A program made the position numbers and the translations under genes. From Melampsora larici-populina 98AG31 (taxonomy: Eukaryota > Basidiomycota > Pucciniomycetes > Pucciniales > Melampsoraceae), in assembly GCF_000204055.1 (NCBI RefSeq), contig NW_006768768.1, positions 2,193,088-2,257,087 on the forward strand: a DNA stretch of 64,000 nt. The letters are read 5' to 3'. Under the pieces are notes generated by a model. That model did not search any database. It was not told where the DNA came from and saw only the letters and a program-made list of their open reading frames with translations. Positions 13,590 through 22,470 of the stretch are shown here, piece by piece; the stretch's first letter is position 1; each line of letters starts with the position of its first letter.

Positions 13590-13920
13590 CTATATCAATT
13601 CCCACGATATGAGTTAAACTCACCTGTCAGAGCAGGGAAGATATGGTTCAGAAGCAGAACCTTATGACTATATCAATTCCCACGATATGAGTTAAACTCA
13701 CCTTTCACCCAAGATGTAAGAAGAAGATCTTGGATCAGTTTTTATTCCATCACAATTGAATAAAGAAATGAACAAGATTAAAGATGAGAAACATAATTCA
13801 ATACACACCTGTCAGAGCAGGGAAGATATGGTTCAGAAGCAGAACCTTATGACTATATCAATTCCCACGATATGAGTTAAACTCACCTTTCACCCAAGAT
13901 GTAAGAAGAAGATCTTGGAT
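13548..13920. repeat. Three copies of a 75-110 bp unit
   Basis: The unit begins CTGTCAGAGCAGGGAAGATA and includes CCCACGATATGAGTTAAACT. It occurs from about 13547 (truncated, joined directly to the next copy), 13625 and 13810. The second and third copies also share a tail with CACCCAAGATGTAAGAAG, up to CTTGGAT. The second and third are separated by about 70 bp. Read on the minus strand the unit resembles an exon end followed by GTGAGT and later TGACAG, so it may come from an intron-exon junction (inference). The sequence is unrelated to copia pol and interrupts the element just after RNase H. Confidence 0.8.
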
Positions 13921-14636
13921 GAAGAAGGGAGACTCAGATCGCTGCTCTTCGAGGTTTAACATGAAACTTCTGAAACGGTACATAGGTTAACATTAATGAT
14001 AACAAACAGATTGAAACCTAAACATAGACAAATGATACATATGTAAATGATTAAATGAGATTGAAATATTAAGTCCAAACTTGAATGTCAGTTATGTGAT
14101 ATGTAAATTATTACAGAAGTGATATGAAAACTTTAACAATTAGGGGATACAAAGTTGAAATCCGGCCGAAAATCCGGCCGCGTGGCCAGATTTCCAGATT
14201 CCATTTTTTGCGGTAATTCGGAATCTGGACATGAGTCCGGATTCTCTCAACTTTGAATCCCCCGACTTCAAGTTCCATGCCAACTTTCCACTACACCACC
14301 AGTCCCACATCCAATATCGACGACTCGCCCCCACTTCACATAGCAACAACTCGATACCATCGCAAAATAGCCCTCAAGAGGTCCATTCAAACAGCACGAC
14401 ATGCAAGAAAGGCGTATGTTCAGAACAACCTAGACTCACTTGCAATGTTTCAAGTCAATCTCGCCGGGATAGATTTTTCTTACGCATGATTCAAGCCTTA
14501 CAAATCCATCAAATTGCTGTAACTGACAAGAATTGAAAGAAGGCAGCTTTCTCGGTCAACCAAACTTACAATTTAATCAATCACAACATGAACCTTATGA
14601 TAGATCAATCTCAAATCTTTCGATTGATGAAAAAAG

Positions 14637-15402
14637 ACCAACTCTTGACTTCAATTCTCACAAAGATTCCATCTGGTCTGACTATTCTTAAACTTATCTG
14701 TATCCTTCTTTGATTTGATTCGTGTGTGAAAAGATTATACAAAGGATCTAATGCAAAATTCAGAGTTCCGAAAAGTGACTCTTTAACAAAACTTCTAGAT
14801 CGAGGATGTCTTTGGACTAAGATCAACTGCTATTGTCTGCCAGTTTCATTCATCCACAGGTTTGAAAGAGTCTTTGTTCTGCAGCTTGAGTTAAAACATC
14901 TAAAATCGCAGGTTCAAGTGTTTTTAATTGACATGAAGCAGCTAAAGAGAAAACAAAACCAAAACCAAAAGAGTAGATTAGATTTAAATCAGATCGAATA
15001 TGATTTTTAAAGTATTAATACCAACTCTTGACTTCAATTCTCACAAAGATTCCATCTGGTCTGACTATTCTTAAACTTATCTGTATCCTTCTTTGATTTG
15101 ATTCGTGTGTGAAAAGATTATACAAAGGATCTAATGCAAAATTCAGAGTTCCGAAAAGTGACTCTTTAACAAAACTTCTAGATCGAGGATGTCTTTGGAC
15201 TAAGATCAACTGCTATTGTCTGCCAGTTTCATTCATCCACAGGTTTGAAAGAGTCTTTGTTCTGCAGCTTGAGTTAAAACATCTAAAATCGCAGGTTCAA
15301 GTGTTTTTAATTGACATGAAGCAGCTAAAGAGAAAACAAAACCAAAACCAAAAGAGTAGATTAGATTTAAATCAGATCGAATATGATTTTTAAAGTATTA
15401 AT
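14637..15402. repeat. Perfect 383-bp tandem duplication
   Basis: Bases 14637-15019 are repeated as 15020-15402 with no difference that I can see. Both encode the same 94-codon plus-strand frame (14726 and 15109) and the same minus-strand frame, offset by exactly 383. The unit contains the candidate TAF4-like second exon. Complete identity implies a very recent duplication inside the element or an assembly artefact. Confidence 0.9.
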
Positions 15403-15707
15403 CAAGAGAAGAAAAATGATCTGTTACCGATCTGTTGTACCATTGAAGTTAATTGTCCTTTATTCAAAAAATCCGTAATCTTCACTCGATCTCGATGATT
15501 AGTTGAATTCCATAAAGGAGGATAAGGTTGATTTGAATGAGAATGAGAATGTAATGAAGATCGATTTGACTCAGAGTGTAAGGAAGGATTTCTGGGTGCC
15601 TGGTGTTGGATGAGAACGAAAATCTTGAGATTGAGGTGTTGAGTCGGATATGGAATTGAGGTGAGTGAAGAACTGGCCAGTGATCTGTTGATTTCTCTTT
15701 TTGCCAA
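15233..15707 (-). pseudogene. Captured gene fragment, TAF4-like histone-fold region
   Basis: On the minus strand an open frame (15707 to 15428) without an ATG ends in a segment reading DFLNKGQLTSMVQQI. It then meets a GTAACA donor (15427) and, after about 100 nt, the acceptor CTCTTTAG (15325). The second exon, 15324-15233, continues AASCQLKTLEPAILDVLTQA, then AEQRLFQTCG and a stop. The spacing of hydrophobic residues, the LxPxxLDxL core and the Ala/Arg pair resemble the conserved C-terminal region of TFIID subunit TAF4. That is family knowledge applied by eye and is only moderately secure. The first exon has a Ser/His/Asn-rich linker. Lying wholly within a TIR element with no start codon, it is best seen as a transduplicated fragment. 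The second exon is present twice because of the 383-bp duplication. Confidence 0.45.
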
Positions 15708-16163
15708 ATTTCAAGTCGTGGCCAGAAAAAAATGGAATCTGGAAATCTGGCCACGCGGCCGGATTTTCGGCCGGATTTCAACTTTGTATCCCCTAAATTC
15801 TCACTAAATCTCTTGATAAATCAAAACTGCAACAACTTTGATGTGATCTTGGTTTGATTGACATTGGATTTCAGCTGACGAGGCGGGGGGTTCGTAATTA
15901 AGAATTGTGTGATATTCTTGGACATAGTCCAACAAAAGCCCTATAACTTACACTAGCGCTTTAGGCCTGCATCCTGTTATTTCTCTTAATTTTCTCCTTT
16001 CTCTTGTTTGTGTTATGAAAAATAAACTCATTTATTCTTGCTAATTCACATTTCGTCCAACACCTTGCTAACCCTTCTCCATCAACTTTGGTCAGGTGTG
16101 TATTTCTGCTGTGTTGAAGACTTACAAGTCCGACAAAAGCCTTATAACTTACACTAGCTCTTT

Positions 16164-16233
16164 AGGCAAACTTAACAAAGTCCCTCGCCAAAGGCCTGAG
16201 CCCCACCTTTGGCGAGGGACTTTGTAAAGTTTG
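16164..16233. mobile_element. 70-bp hairpin insertion in the 3' LTR
   Basis: An almost perfect inverted repeat (arms with GTCCCTCGCCAAAGG and CCTTTGGCGAGGGAC, outer ends GCAAACTT and AAGTTTGC) interrupts the LTR repeat unit. It is flanked by the direct repeat CTCTTT (16158-16163 and 16234-16239). The 5' LTR shows the empty form at the matching place. It is a tiny foldback/MITE-like insertion. Confidence 0.75.
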
Positions 16234-16534
16234 CTCTTTGGGTGTTATTTCTGTTGTCGAATTAGTCCAACAAAAGTCTGATAACTTACACTAGCGCTTT
16301 AGTTTTTGCTCCCACAGCTTTGAGAGCATACAAAATACCCAACATCAACGAAGCCGATCATGTCATTTTAAAGAACAGCTTATTCACAAAAATCGACATA
16401 AAGAATATTTCCGGATTGCATATCGAACATCATTACATCATAAAGGACTTTCACAATATCTCACTAGGACATTCAAATCACTCGTGTTGCGAAAGTTGAA
16501 AATTATCGCATAGAACAACAACAACAAAGATAAA

Positions 16535-17659
16535 ATGAATCAGTTTGATAAATTACCAATTGAGATTTTCAATCGAATCCTAACAGAAGTTGTGAATAAC
16601 TTAGAAATTAGACCTATGCCAGCTCATTCTATTGAGCCACCAACTGAGTTACTCGAGTTAAGACTAGTTTCTAAAGCTTGGTCTAAAGCTGTTATACAAT
16701 TATATTTTCAAGCAATAGTGATATTAAATCGGGATCGTGCAAGATTAATTATTAATAACTGGAAGGATGATTTATATGCACCTGATCTTCAATGTCCTGT
16801 TAGAATACTGCACATTATTGAACTCGGCCATACACACGCAGATCGGTGTGAGATGCCCCCAGAAGAGCGTGATTTCAGACATCCTACGATCGAGCAAGTA
16901 GTAAGGTTAATTGAATTACTGGGCGAAAATTTGAAGATGTTGTATATCAGCCTTGAATGTTGCTTGAAAGTTTCTCCTGATCTGATCAAAGCCATCAAGA
17001 CTATCAAAAATTTGAAATGGTTATCGATTGAATTTCAAAATGAAACCGCGGCATACGATTTGGATTCATTATCAGATTTAATTTCAGCGATACCTAAACT
17101 TGAACGTTTATCACTTCAATGGGATTCATCAGAAATTTTGGACGTCAAACCACCTGCTCTATCGAATTTGAACTACTTTTCTCTCACTTGTGAAAAAAAT
17201 GTAGCAGGGATTTCTAATATCACTGAAGCTTCAAAAAACAGATTAAAAACTATTGCACTTTTTGGTGATCATCAGCTTGAAGGTCTACGGCAAGTTTTGG
17301 AGCCTGTCAAAGATACAGTAGAAGGTCTCTTTACAACGCGGATCTCTCGACAACTTGGCCAAGATGTTTTGGATTTAAATTTTCAAAAATTACGAGTTAT
17401 TGGAACTCAGCCTGTGCTTCGTCCCACCATGTCAGAACTTGATTGGATGAATGCCCCAATGTTCAAGAACGTCAGAACAATTGTCATAAATAAGAATTAT
17501 TTGAAAGATGCTTTGAAATTGAGCGGAGTGGATGTCTTGAAGAAGCTCACTAATCTCAAACACTGCAGACATTATTCGGGTTCCCCAAGTGGGCAGGGAA
17601 AAATGATTGGGAGTATGATTTGTCATAAAATGGTCTATCACTCCACACCTGAGCCATAA
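16535..17659 (+). CDS. F-box protein with LRR-like C-terminal region; 3' end in mobile DNA
   Basis: The product is a single-exon protein of 374 residues. The N-terminal F-box begins at KLPIEIFNRILTEV (residues ~6-19) and continues to LELRLVSKAWSKAV, the usual F-box pattern for Skp1 binding in SCF ubiquitin ligases (family knowledge). The rest has LRR-like leucine spacing (IKNLKWLSIEF, IPKLERLSLQW), probably the substrate-binding part. The ATG is preceded by an A-rich leader with AACAACAACAAAG. From about residue 342 (near 17558) to the stop, the DNA aligns with the inverted arm of the adjacent foldback element, so the last ~33 residues (SGSPSGQGKM and onward) are probably element-derived and the ancestral C-terminus is lost or displaced. 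A decayed relative lies at 26579-27573. Function and expression are unknown. Confidence 0.8.
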   Translation: MNQFDKLPIEIFNRILTEVVNNLEIRPMPAHSIEPPTELLELRLVSKAWSKAVIQLYFQAIVILNRDRARLIINNWKDDLYAPDLQCPVRILHIIELGHTHADRCEMPPEERDFRHPTIEQVVRLIELLGENLKMLYISLECCLKVSPDLIKAIKTIKNLKWLSIEFQNETAAYDLDSLSDLISAIPKLERLSLQWDSSEILDVKPPALSNLNYFSLTCEKNVAGISNITEASKNRLKTIALFGDHQLEGLRQVLEPVKDTVEGLFTTRISRQLGQDVLDLNFQKLRVIGTQPVLRPTMSELDWMNAPMFKNVRTIVINKNYLKDALKLSGVDVLKKLTNLKHCRHYSGSPSGQGKMIGSMICHKMVYHSTPEP

Positions 17660-18190
17660 CACCCACACTACATATGTGTAGCAGGCTCAGTGAATATGTG
17701 GTTATCATGTACATACAGTTCTGCTCAGTTATCTGCTCATCAGGACAAGTTATTCATATGTAATACATGCTGTAACTTCTTTCAGATTGAAAAAAGCTTC
17801 CAAAAGATTGACTACATACACTGACTCAATGTTTTGGTGTGATCTCATCAACTCAACTGCATGTAACACACTTTCTGTTACTAAGACATAGCTTCAACAA
17901 TATTGCCTGAGCAGCTACAGAATTATATGTAGTGAATTTTTGGGAAAAAAAATTCAAAGTCGAAAAAGTTACATGTGGTATAACATGTGATTTATTTATT
18001 CTGATGGGCAAAAAACTGAGCAGACCTGTATGTACATGATAGACAACTATTGACTTAGCTTGCTGCACATATGTAGTGTGGGTGAAATGGCCCAGGTGTG
18101 CAGTATTAGATTCTTTTATGAAAAACTGTACTATTAATCATTTTCCTCTGCCAAATTGGGGAAGTTGAATGATGTTTACAGTGCAAACAC
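17558..18190. mobile_element. Foldback element with ~230-bp inverted arms
   Basis: The left arm (about 17558-17785) and right arm (about 17960-18190) are imperfect inverted copies. They share CACTG, TTCCCCAA, GGCAG, AAAATGATT, TCATAAAA, CACACCTG, CACCCACACTACATATGTG, TATCATGTACATACAG and CTGCTCAG, with scattered mismatches. The arms surround a loop of roughly 175 bp, with no coding capacity that I can support. No clear target duplication is seen. The left arm overlaps the end of the F-box frame. The sharp CACCCACACTAC...GTAGTGTGGGTG pair at 17660 and 18085 looks like an element end at first sight but is internal to the longer match. Confidence 0.75.
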
Positions 18191-18204
18191 ATGTTCTTCA
18201 TCAA
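18093..18204 (+). repeat. 112-bp direct repeat, copy 1
   Basis: Bases 18093-18204 (starting CAGGTGTGCAGTATTAG, ending GTTCTTCATCAA) recur identically at 19056-19167, offset 963. This copy is also the outer part of the foldback right arm. Confidence 0.9.
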
Positions 18205-19055
18205 ACATCCCTTTTTTTCCAACGAGATTCCATCACACTTCATGAAAGTGGTATGACCTCCTTTGGTGGTGGGGAATGTCAGCCCCGAGCCCTATTACTA
18301 GTACCAAAGGGCTGCCCAAATAACTATAAAATAACAAAAATAATAATTACAACTCATGGCTCAGTTTCAAGAGCCAAGTACATATGTAATTACATATAGT
18401 TACATATGAAATTACATATGTACATACATGTAGATGTAACCTTTTGGTTATATTATGTAAGATTGCCTTTCACAAGTGCGTATCACAGGAGTAACACAAG
18501 AGTTACACCCGTGCGTAATCAGATAATAATTAAATAATTAAAATTCATGATTACATACGTCAAATGAGTATGTAATCAAACCACAAGTTGTACATAAGGA
18601 TTCTCAGGGTTTTGAGTATATAAAGAGCTCTCTGACCCGCCAGGAAAATCCATCATCATCATTACATATCATCAAATTATCAGTAAACATCATCAATCAG
18701 ATAAATAAGAGTCCTTGTCCTCTTTTCATTAGACATTGTATATTTCTCTAATTGATCATTGCTTTTGTTATTTGTAGAAGTTCTTTTGAAGACTTCTTTC
18801 AGGAGGTGATCCTTGCAGTACTGCTCAAGTTATTAAGGGAATTCAATAACTTGAGAAACTCTAAATTCACGGGAGTTCCTCTGTGTTCAGAGTTTAAAGA
18901 ACTTTAAATATCACTAGGTGATATTTCCCTTGTGTAATAAACTCTAGAGTAGAGTGTTATTAGCTTGGGCACGAAACTAGACTGTAGTTTCTACTCTTAT
19001 TCCTGCTAGAAGACTCCTGTCTTGCATTAATTCCCGGATTGATATCCAAAACCCT
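18205..19055. other. LTR-like block between two 112-bp repeats
   Basis: This 851-bp AT-rich block has the look of a solo LTR. It has a TGTCAGCCCCGAG start near 18276 and palindromic ACATATGTAATTACATAT-type sequence near 18390-18440. A TATATAAAGAGC promoter motif lies at about 18617, followed by a CATCATCATCATTAC leader, and AATAAACTC near 18945 could serve in 3' end formation. No coding region, internal domain or 5-bp target duplication was found. Its boundaries and family are uncertain. Confidence 0.4.
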
Positions 19056-19167
19056 CAGGTGTGCAGTATTAGATTCTTTTATGAAAAACTGTACTATTAA
19101 TCATTTTCCTCTGCCAAATTGGGGAAGTTGAATGATGTTTACAGTGCAAACACATGTTCTTCATCAA
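19056..19167 (+). repeat. 112-bp direct repeat, copy 2
   Basis: This is an identical copy of 18093-18204 in the same orientation. It is followed by unrelated sequence (TAAACTTAGTTTATTATTCC). Copies 1 and 2 may come from an unequal exchange or from an insertion that duplicated one end of the foldback element. Confidence 0.9.
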
Positions 19168-22100
19168 TAAACTTAGTTTATTATTCCACCCTTTTTCTTT
19201 AGTGGTTTACTAGCCTAAAAGACGCTCGGAATTCAAGGTCATGTCTTCGGAAGCATGACAATAGATGAAATTTTGGTTAGTATCTTTTTGTTTGATCACA
19301 CCAAAACTTTGATAGGGAGTGTGTTGAAAAACTTTGTACTGATTATTTTACTTGTTGATTAGAAATTAGATCTTGAACTCAATGAACCAATGCAAACAAG
19401 TCATTAGATTCACTTGTGGATGCCCCTTCAATTTGAAATTTTCTTTTGTTAGTAATATTACTAACAAAAGCCTTTTGTCATCTCCCTTGCCAACTTTTGT
19501 TTTTCAAAAGATGTAAGTATATTCCACCAGAGCCCTGAACCAGTGTTAGAAACAAACGAAAGATGTATTTGATCCTGCCCCAAAGTAAATAATTGTTTCT
19601 TTTGTTATGGATTCAACAAGAGAGAAAGAGGGAAAAAATGAACTGAGGTGCCCAAAAATTACTGTAGGCCTTCCCTTTACACAACCGTTTTTTTGTTGTA
19701 CAGAAACCAAACCTTCTCAAAACTGCGGTTATTAACTGATCGAATCAATGTGAGAGCCAATTCTTGGTACAATTTTCTTAGGCCCTGAAATCTAGGCCTC
19801 GAGGCCGCGCAGGGCCAGGCTCAATTTTGGGGGGATAAAACGCTCAGAAAGGGGATAACCATTGGGTGTATTGCATCTTCAAGGACATCAATAAAACCTT
19901 ACTTTGAAGGTAGAAACATATTTGAGAGACCAAGACCTACTTAGAAGAGAGAAAAACAACCTTTACTTGAAATTCTCATGTATATATCCAAAGTTTAAAT
20001 GTCTATTTAGAAAAGGAAAACTTAAAAAAATTCTCACTTCAATCCAAATTAACATGTATTCATTCAAACTTGTTTCTAGTGAAAAATGAAAATAGATTTC
20101 TTGAAAATCAATCAATAAACACCTATTTTTTCATGATCACCTTATTCCAGCTCTTGAGGCAGACTTGAGCTTCAAGATTGTGAGGAGTGAACAAGGCTTG
20201 GTGGTCACTCATGACTCTCAAAGCATTAGAGCATGTGCTCTCAGAAGGGGAACTTGTTGCAGGTACTGCAAGAATTGCTCTGGCCATGCAAGCAAGATTA
20301 GGCCAGTGATGTGCGTTTATTGACCAATAGGCAAGAGGTTTACAGATCTTGTCTTCTTGAGGGGCAGTGAGGTATTCATTCACCTTGTGTTCAATCCAGA
20401 CAGTTTTGTGTAGGGCATATGGGCCTTACACTGGGGCTATTCCAACATCAGCAAAGATAGTGGTGCCTGGCTTTCTTCATTTGAATTGGGAGGTGATCAT
20501 ACCAAGTATTTGGCATTCCAAGACTTCAATTCTATTGATGAGATCAATGCAAATAGTGCATAAGGCAAATCTTGTTTTTTTCCTTAGGTGTGTTCTTTTC
20601 TAGTTCATGATGGTTGCAAAGTCAAGTCCTGATTTGTATCTATATTATCACAGTCATGAAGTGATGGACTCATTAGTTGACATGGATATGACCTCCACAT
20701 GGGGCTACAAACAAGTTCTTGAGACGGTTTTGGTGCTGTTATTTCAAAGCTTTGGATATTGAAGAAAAGTCTAGCAAAAACCCGTGGAATTTGAGCCGGG
20801 TTCCCTCCGTGATTCTTGGGTACCCCCTAAACCAATTTTCAACAAAATCATGGTAAATTTGTGGTGTAGTGCTGACATGTATTGGGAAGGGCTGTGAAAA
20901 CAAAATCAGTTTGTTTTCATCTTGGAGAGATTCTGAGATGTTCTGAGTATGACTCATGATCAGATCCTGAATAATCATCTCAGAGACTCTGACTGAGCCC
21001 AAAGAATTCTCATGCAAGATGAAAATGAGCATTCTCCAGCAAAGCCAAGCAAAATCTGATCAAAAACAGTCTGATTGTTTGAACACTACCAAACTCATGA
21101 ATCAAATGAATCTGAAAGAAAATGAATCTTTTGAGACTTCTGGAAAGTCTACAAGGCTCACGTAGTTCTGAGCATCAAGTTTGGAACCTGTGACTGGTAC
21201 AGCCTAAAACATCCAATCATCATTTGGTGCAAGTTCATCAAGACTGAAAACGGCTGTAGAATGTGTGCCTCAAGTAAAGCTTTGTTTTACAAAAATCTAA
21301 AAATCATAAGTAACATTTTGATATAGGAGAAACTGTAAATGATGCATTTTGTAAGTTGATCCTCTTTGTTTAATTGGGTAGATGGCTAGTTCCAAGTATG
21401 AATTGATGGCTTTACATCTTTTAATCCAACTTCTTTATGATAACTCCATGAAACATTACATTTAATTCTTTTGCGTGATGATGAGCTATAGTGTTTATTT
21501 TCTTGTTTTTCTTTCATGAATAAAGAAACATAGAGCAATTATTTCTTAATTACAATTTATCTTGGTAACCTTGATGTATGTACTTATGATGAAGCTCACA
21601 ATTCTCTTTTGGGTTGTGTTAGATATATGTCCACTTTGGAATGAGTAAACAAATAAATTTGAATTACAATATCTCATGATTTGATTACCAAGATTGAATT
21701 TGTTTTCATGCCAAACTGGTAGTGTGTTGTACATTTTTGCTTTTGATGATCTTATTCATAGTCTTTTTCCAAGCATTTTGACCTACTGTGAATCCTCATT
21801 CATCAGCATTGGTCCCATCATTGACTTGATTGCAGAAATTCACAAGCATGAGATTAACAAGCCTGATGGATCTCCAGCCAAGAGTAACCTTTTGATTACT
21901 AGCCATGAAGGGAATTGTTGTGGTATGAACTCCAACACAGGAACATGTGATTTGTGAATAGAGTTGCCATTTTTTGTAAATCTGGGTTGAATTTGTCCCT
22001 TGATGGTTTTGTGAATTGAAGACCATTGAAACAGCATGGAACTTGAAGGGAAATCAGAAATGGGATATCACTTCGGATGGTAGATTTGATTTGATTTGAT

Positions 22101-22470
22101 GTGATAGGTTGATTTTCCTTTTATGGGATCTTGTTGTATGGTTTTGATAATCTGTGATACTTGGACTGCGCCGCACTGTCTACAGTCTGCTACAGATGAT
22201 ATATAATCCATCTCGCCTTTGAAATCGACTTGAACTGTTTCTTTGTCTTGATTTGATTTGATTGTTCAAGTTCTTGTTCTGCTCAGTTTGACTATCATCA
22301 TCATCAAGTCTTAATCATTCAACTACTCTCACAACCCATCTCAGATATCAAACATCGAACATTCTCAGCTTACCGATCATAACTCACTTTCTCATCTAAA
22401 ACCGGTTAGCGAATCCAACTCAGCAATCAGTCGGCTCCAGACCTTTATCAAACCCGGACCTTATACACAG
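19168..22470. other. Gene-free region with transposon relics upstream of cullin-3
   Basis: Apart from the hAT relic at 20123-20383 I see no gene. Short frames at 20739-21032 (-) and 21694-21957 (+) show no domain. The last few hundred bases before 22471 are C/T- and AC-rich with ATCATCATCA-type runs, typical of fungal promoters, and ATATATAA lies at about 22199. They probably hold the cullin-3 promoter and 5' UTR. Confidence 0.4.
20123..20383 (-). pseudogene. hAT transposase C-terminal dimerisation fragment
   Basis: An 86-codon frame matches the C-terminal dimerisation region of hAT transposases. It reads NEYLTAPQED, PLAYWSIN, WPNLACMARAILAVPATSS and PSES, then a LEAQVCLKSW end. This is the conserved YL...PL.YW...P.L..MA...L..PATS.PSE pattern of that domain. 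The Arg-Val-Phe-Ser motif that normally follows PSE is replaced by STCSNA. No upstream catalytic region or terminal repeats were found, so it is a relic. Confidence 0.8.

Larger units (their letters stand above)
14141..15795. mobile_element. TIR element with perfect 69-bp ends carrying gene-like fragments
   Basis: The inverted repeats 14141-14209 and 15727-15795 are identical over 69 bp. They begin TAGGGGATAC and contain two ATCCGGCCG blocks. They are flanked by a direct AAT (14138-14140 and 15796-15798), a possible 3-bp target duplication. The interior has no transposase that I can recognise. It holds a perfect 383-bp tandem duplication and exon-like pieces on the minus strand that resemble a TFIID TAF4 region, plus an open frame on the plus strand (about 14253-14489) with a basic, protein-like sequence. 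The perfect termini suggest a recent insertion into the older copia copy. The superfamily is unknown; a 3-bp duplication would fit PIF/Harbinger or CACTA types, while gene-fragment carriage recalls Pack-type elements. Confidence 0.78.
9254..16337 (+). mobile_element. Decayed Ty1/copia retrotransposon with nested insertions
   Basis: Similar LTR-like blocks bound a degenerate gag-pol in copia order (protease, integrase, reverse transcriptase, RNase H). The blocks at about 9254-9496 and 15891-16337 share TAACACCTT, CTTCTCCATCAACTT, GTCAGGTGT and the 3' string TTTGCTCCCACA...GAGAGCATACAA. A purine-rich tract (GAGGCGGGGGG, ending at 15890) sits directly before the 3' block, as expected for a polypurine tract. 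Each LTR carries repeats of a ~37-bp unit with GTCCAACAAAAG and ACACTAGCGCTTTAG: two in the left block (about 9359 and 9426) and three in the right (about 15928, 16128 and 16265). No target-site duplication could be fixed because the outer edges are unclear. Between RNase H and the 3' LTR lie unrelated repeats and a complete TIR element, so the copy is old and has taken later insertions. Confidence 0.85.

Noticed and set aside
17660..18085. CACCCACACTAC...GTAGTGTGGGTG as the true ends of a 426-bp MITE
   Set aside because: The inverted similarity continues about 100 bp outside these points on both sides, so they are internal.
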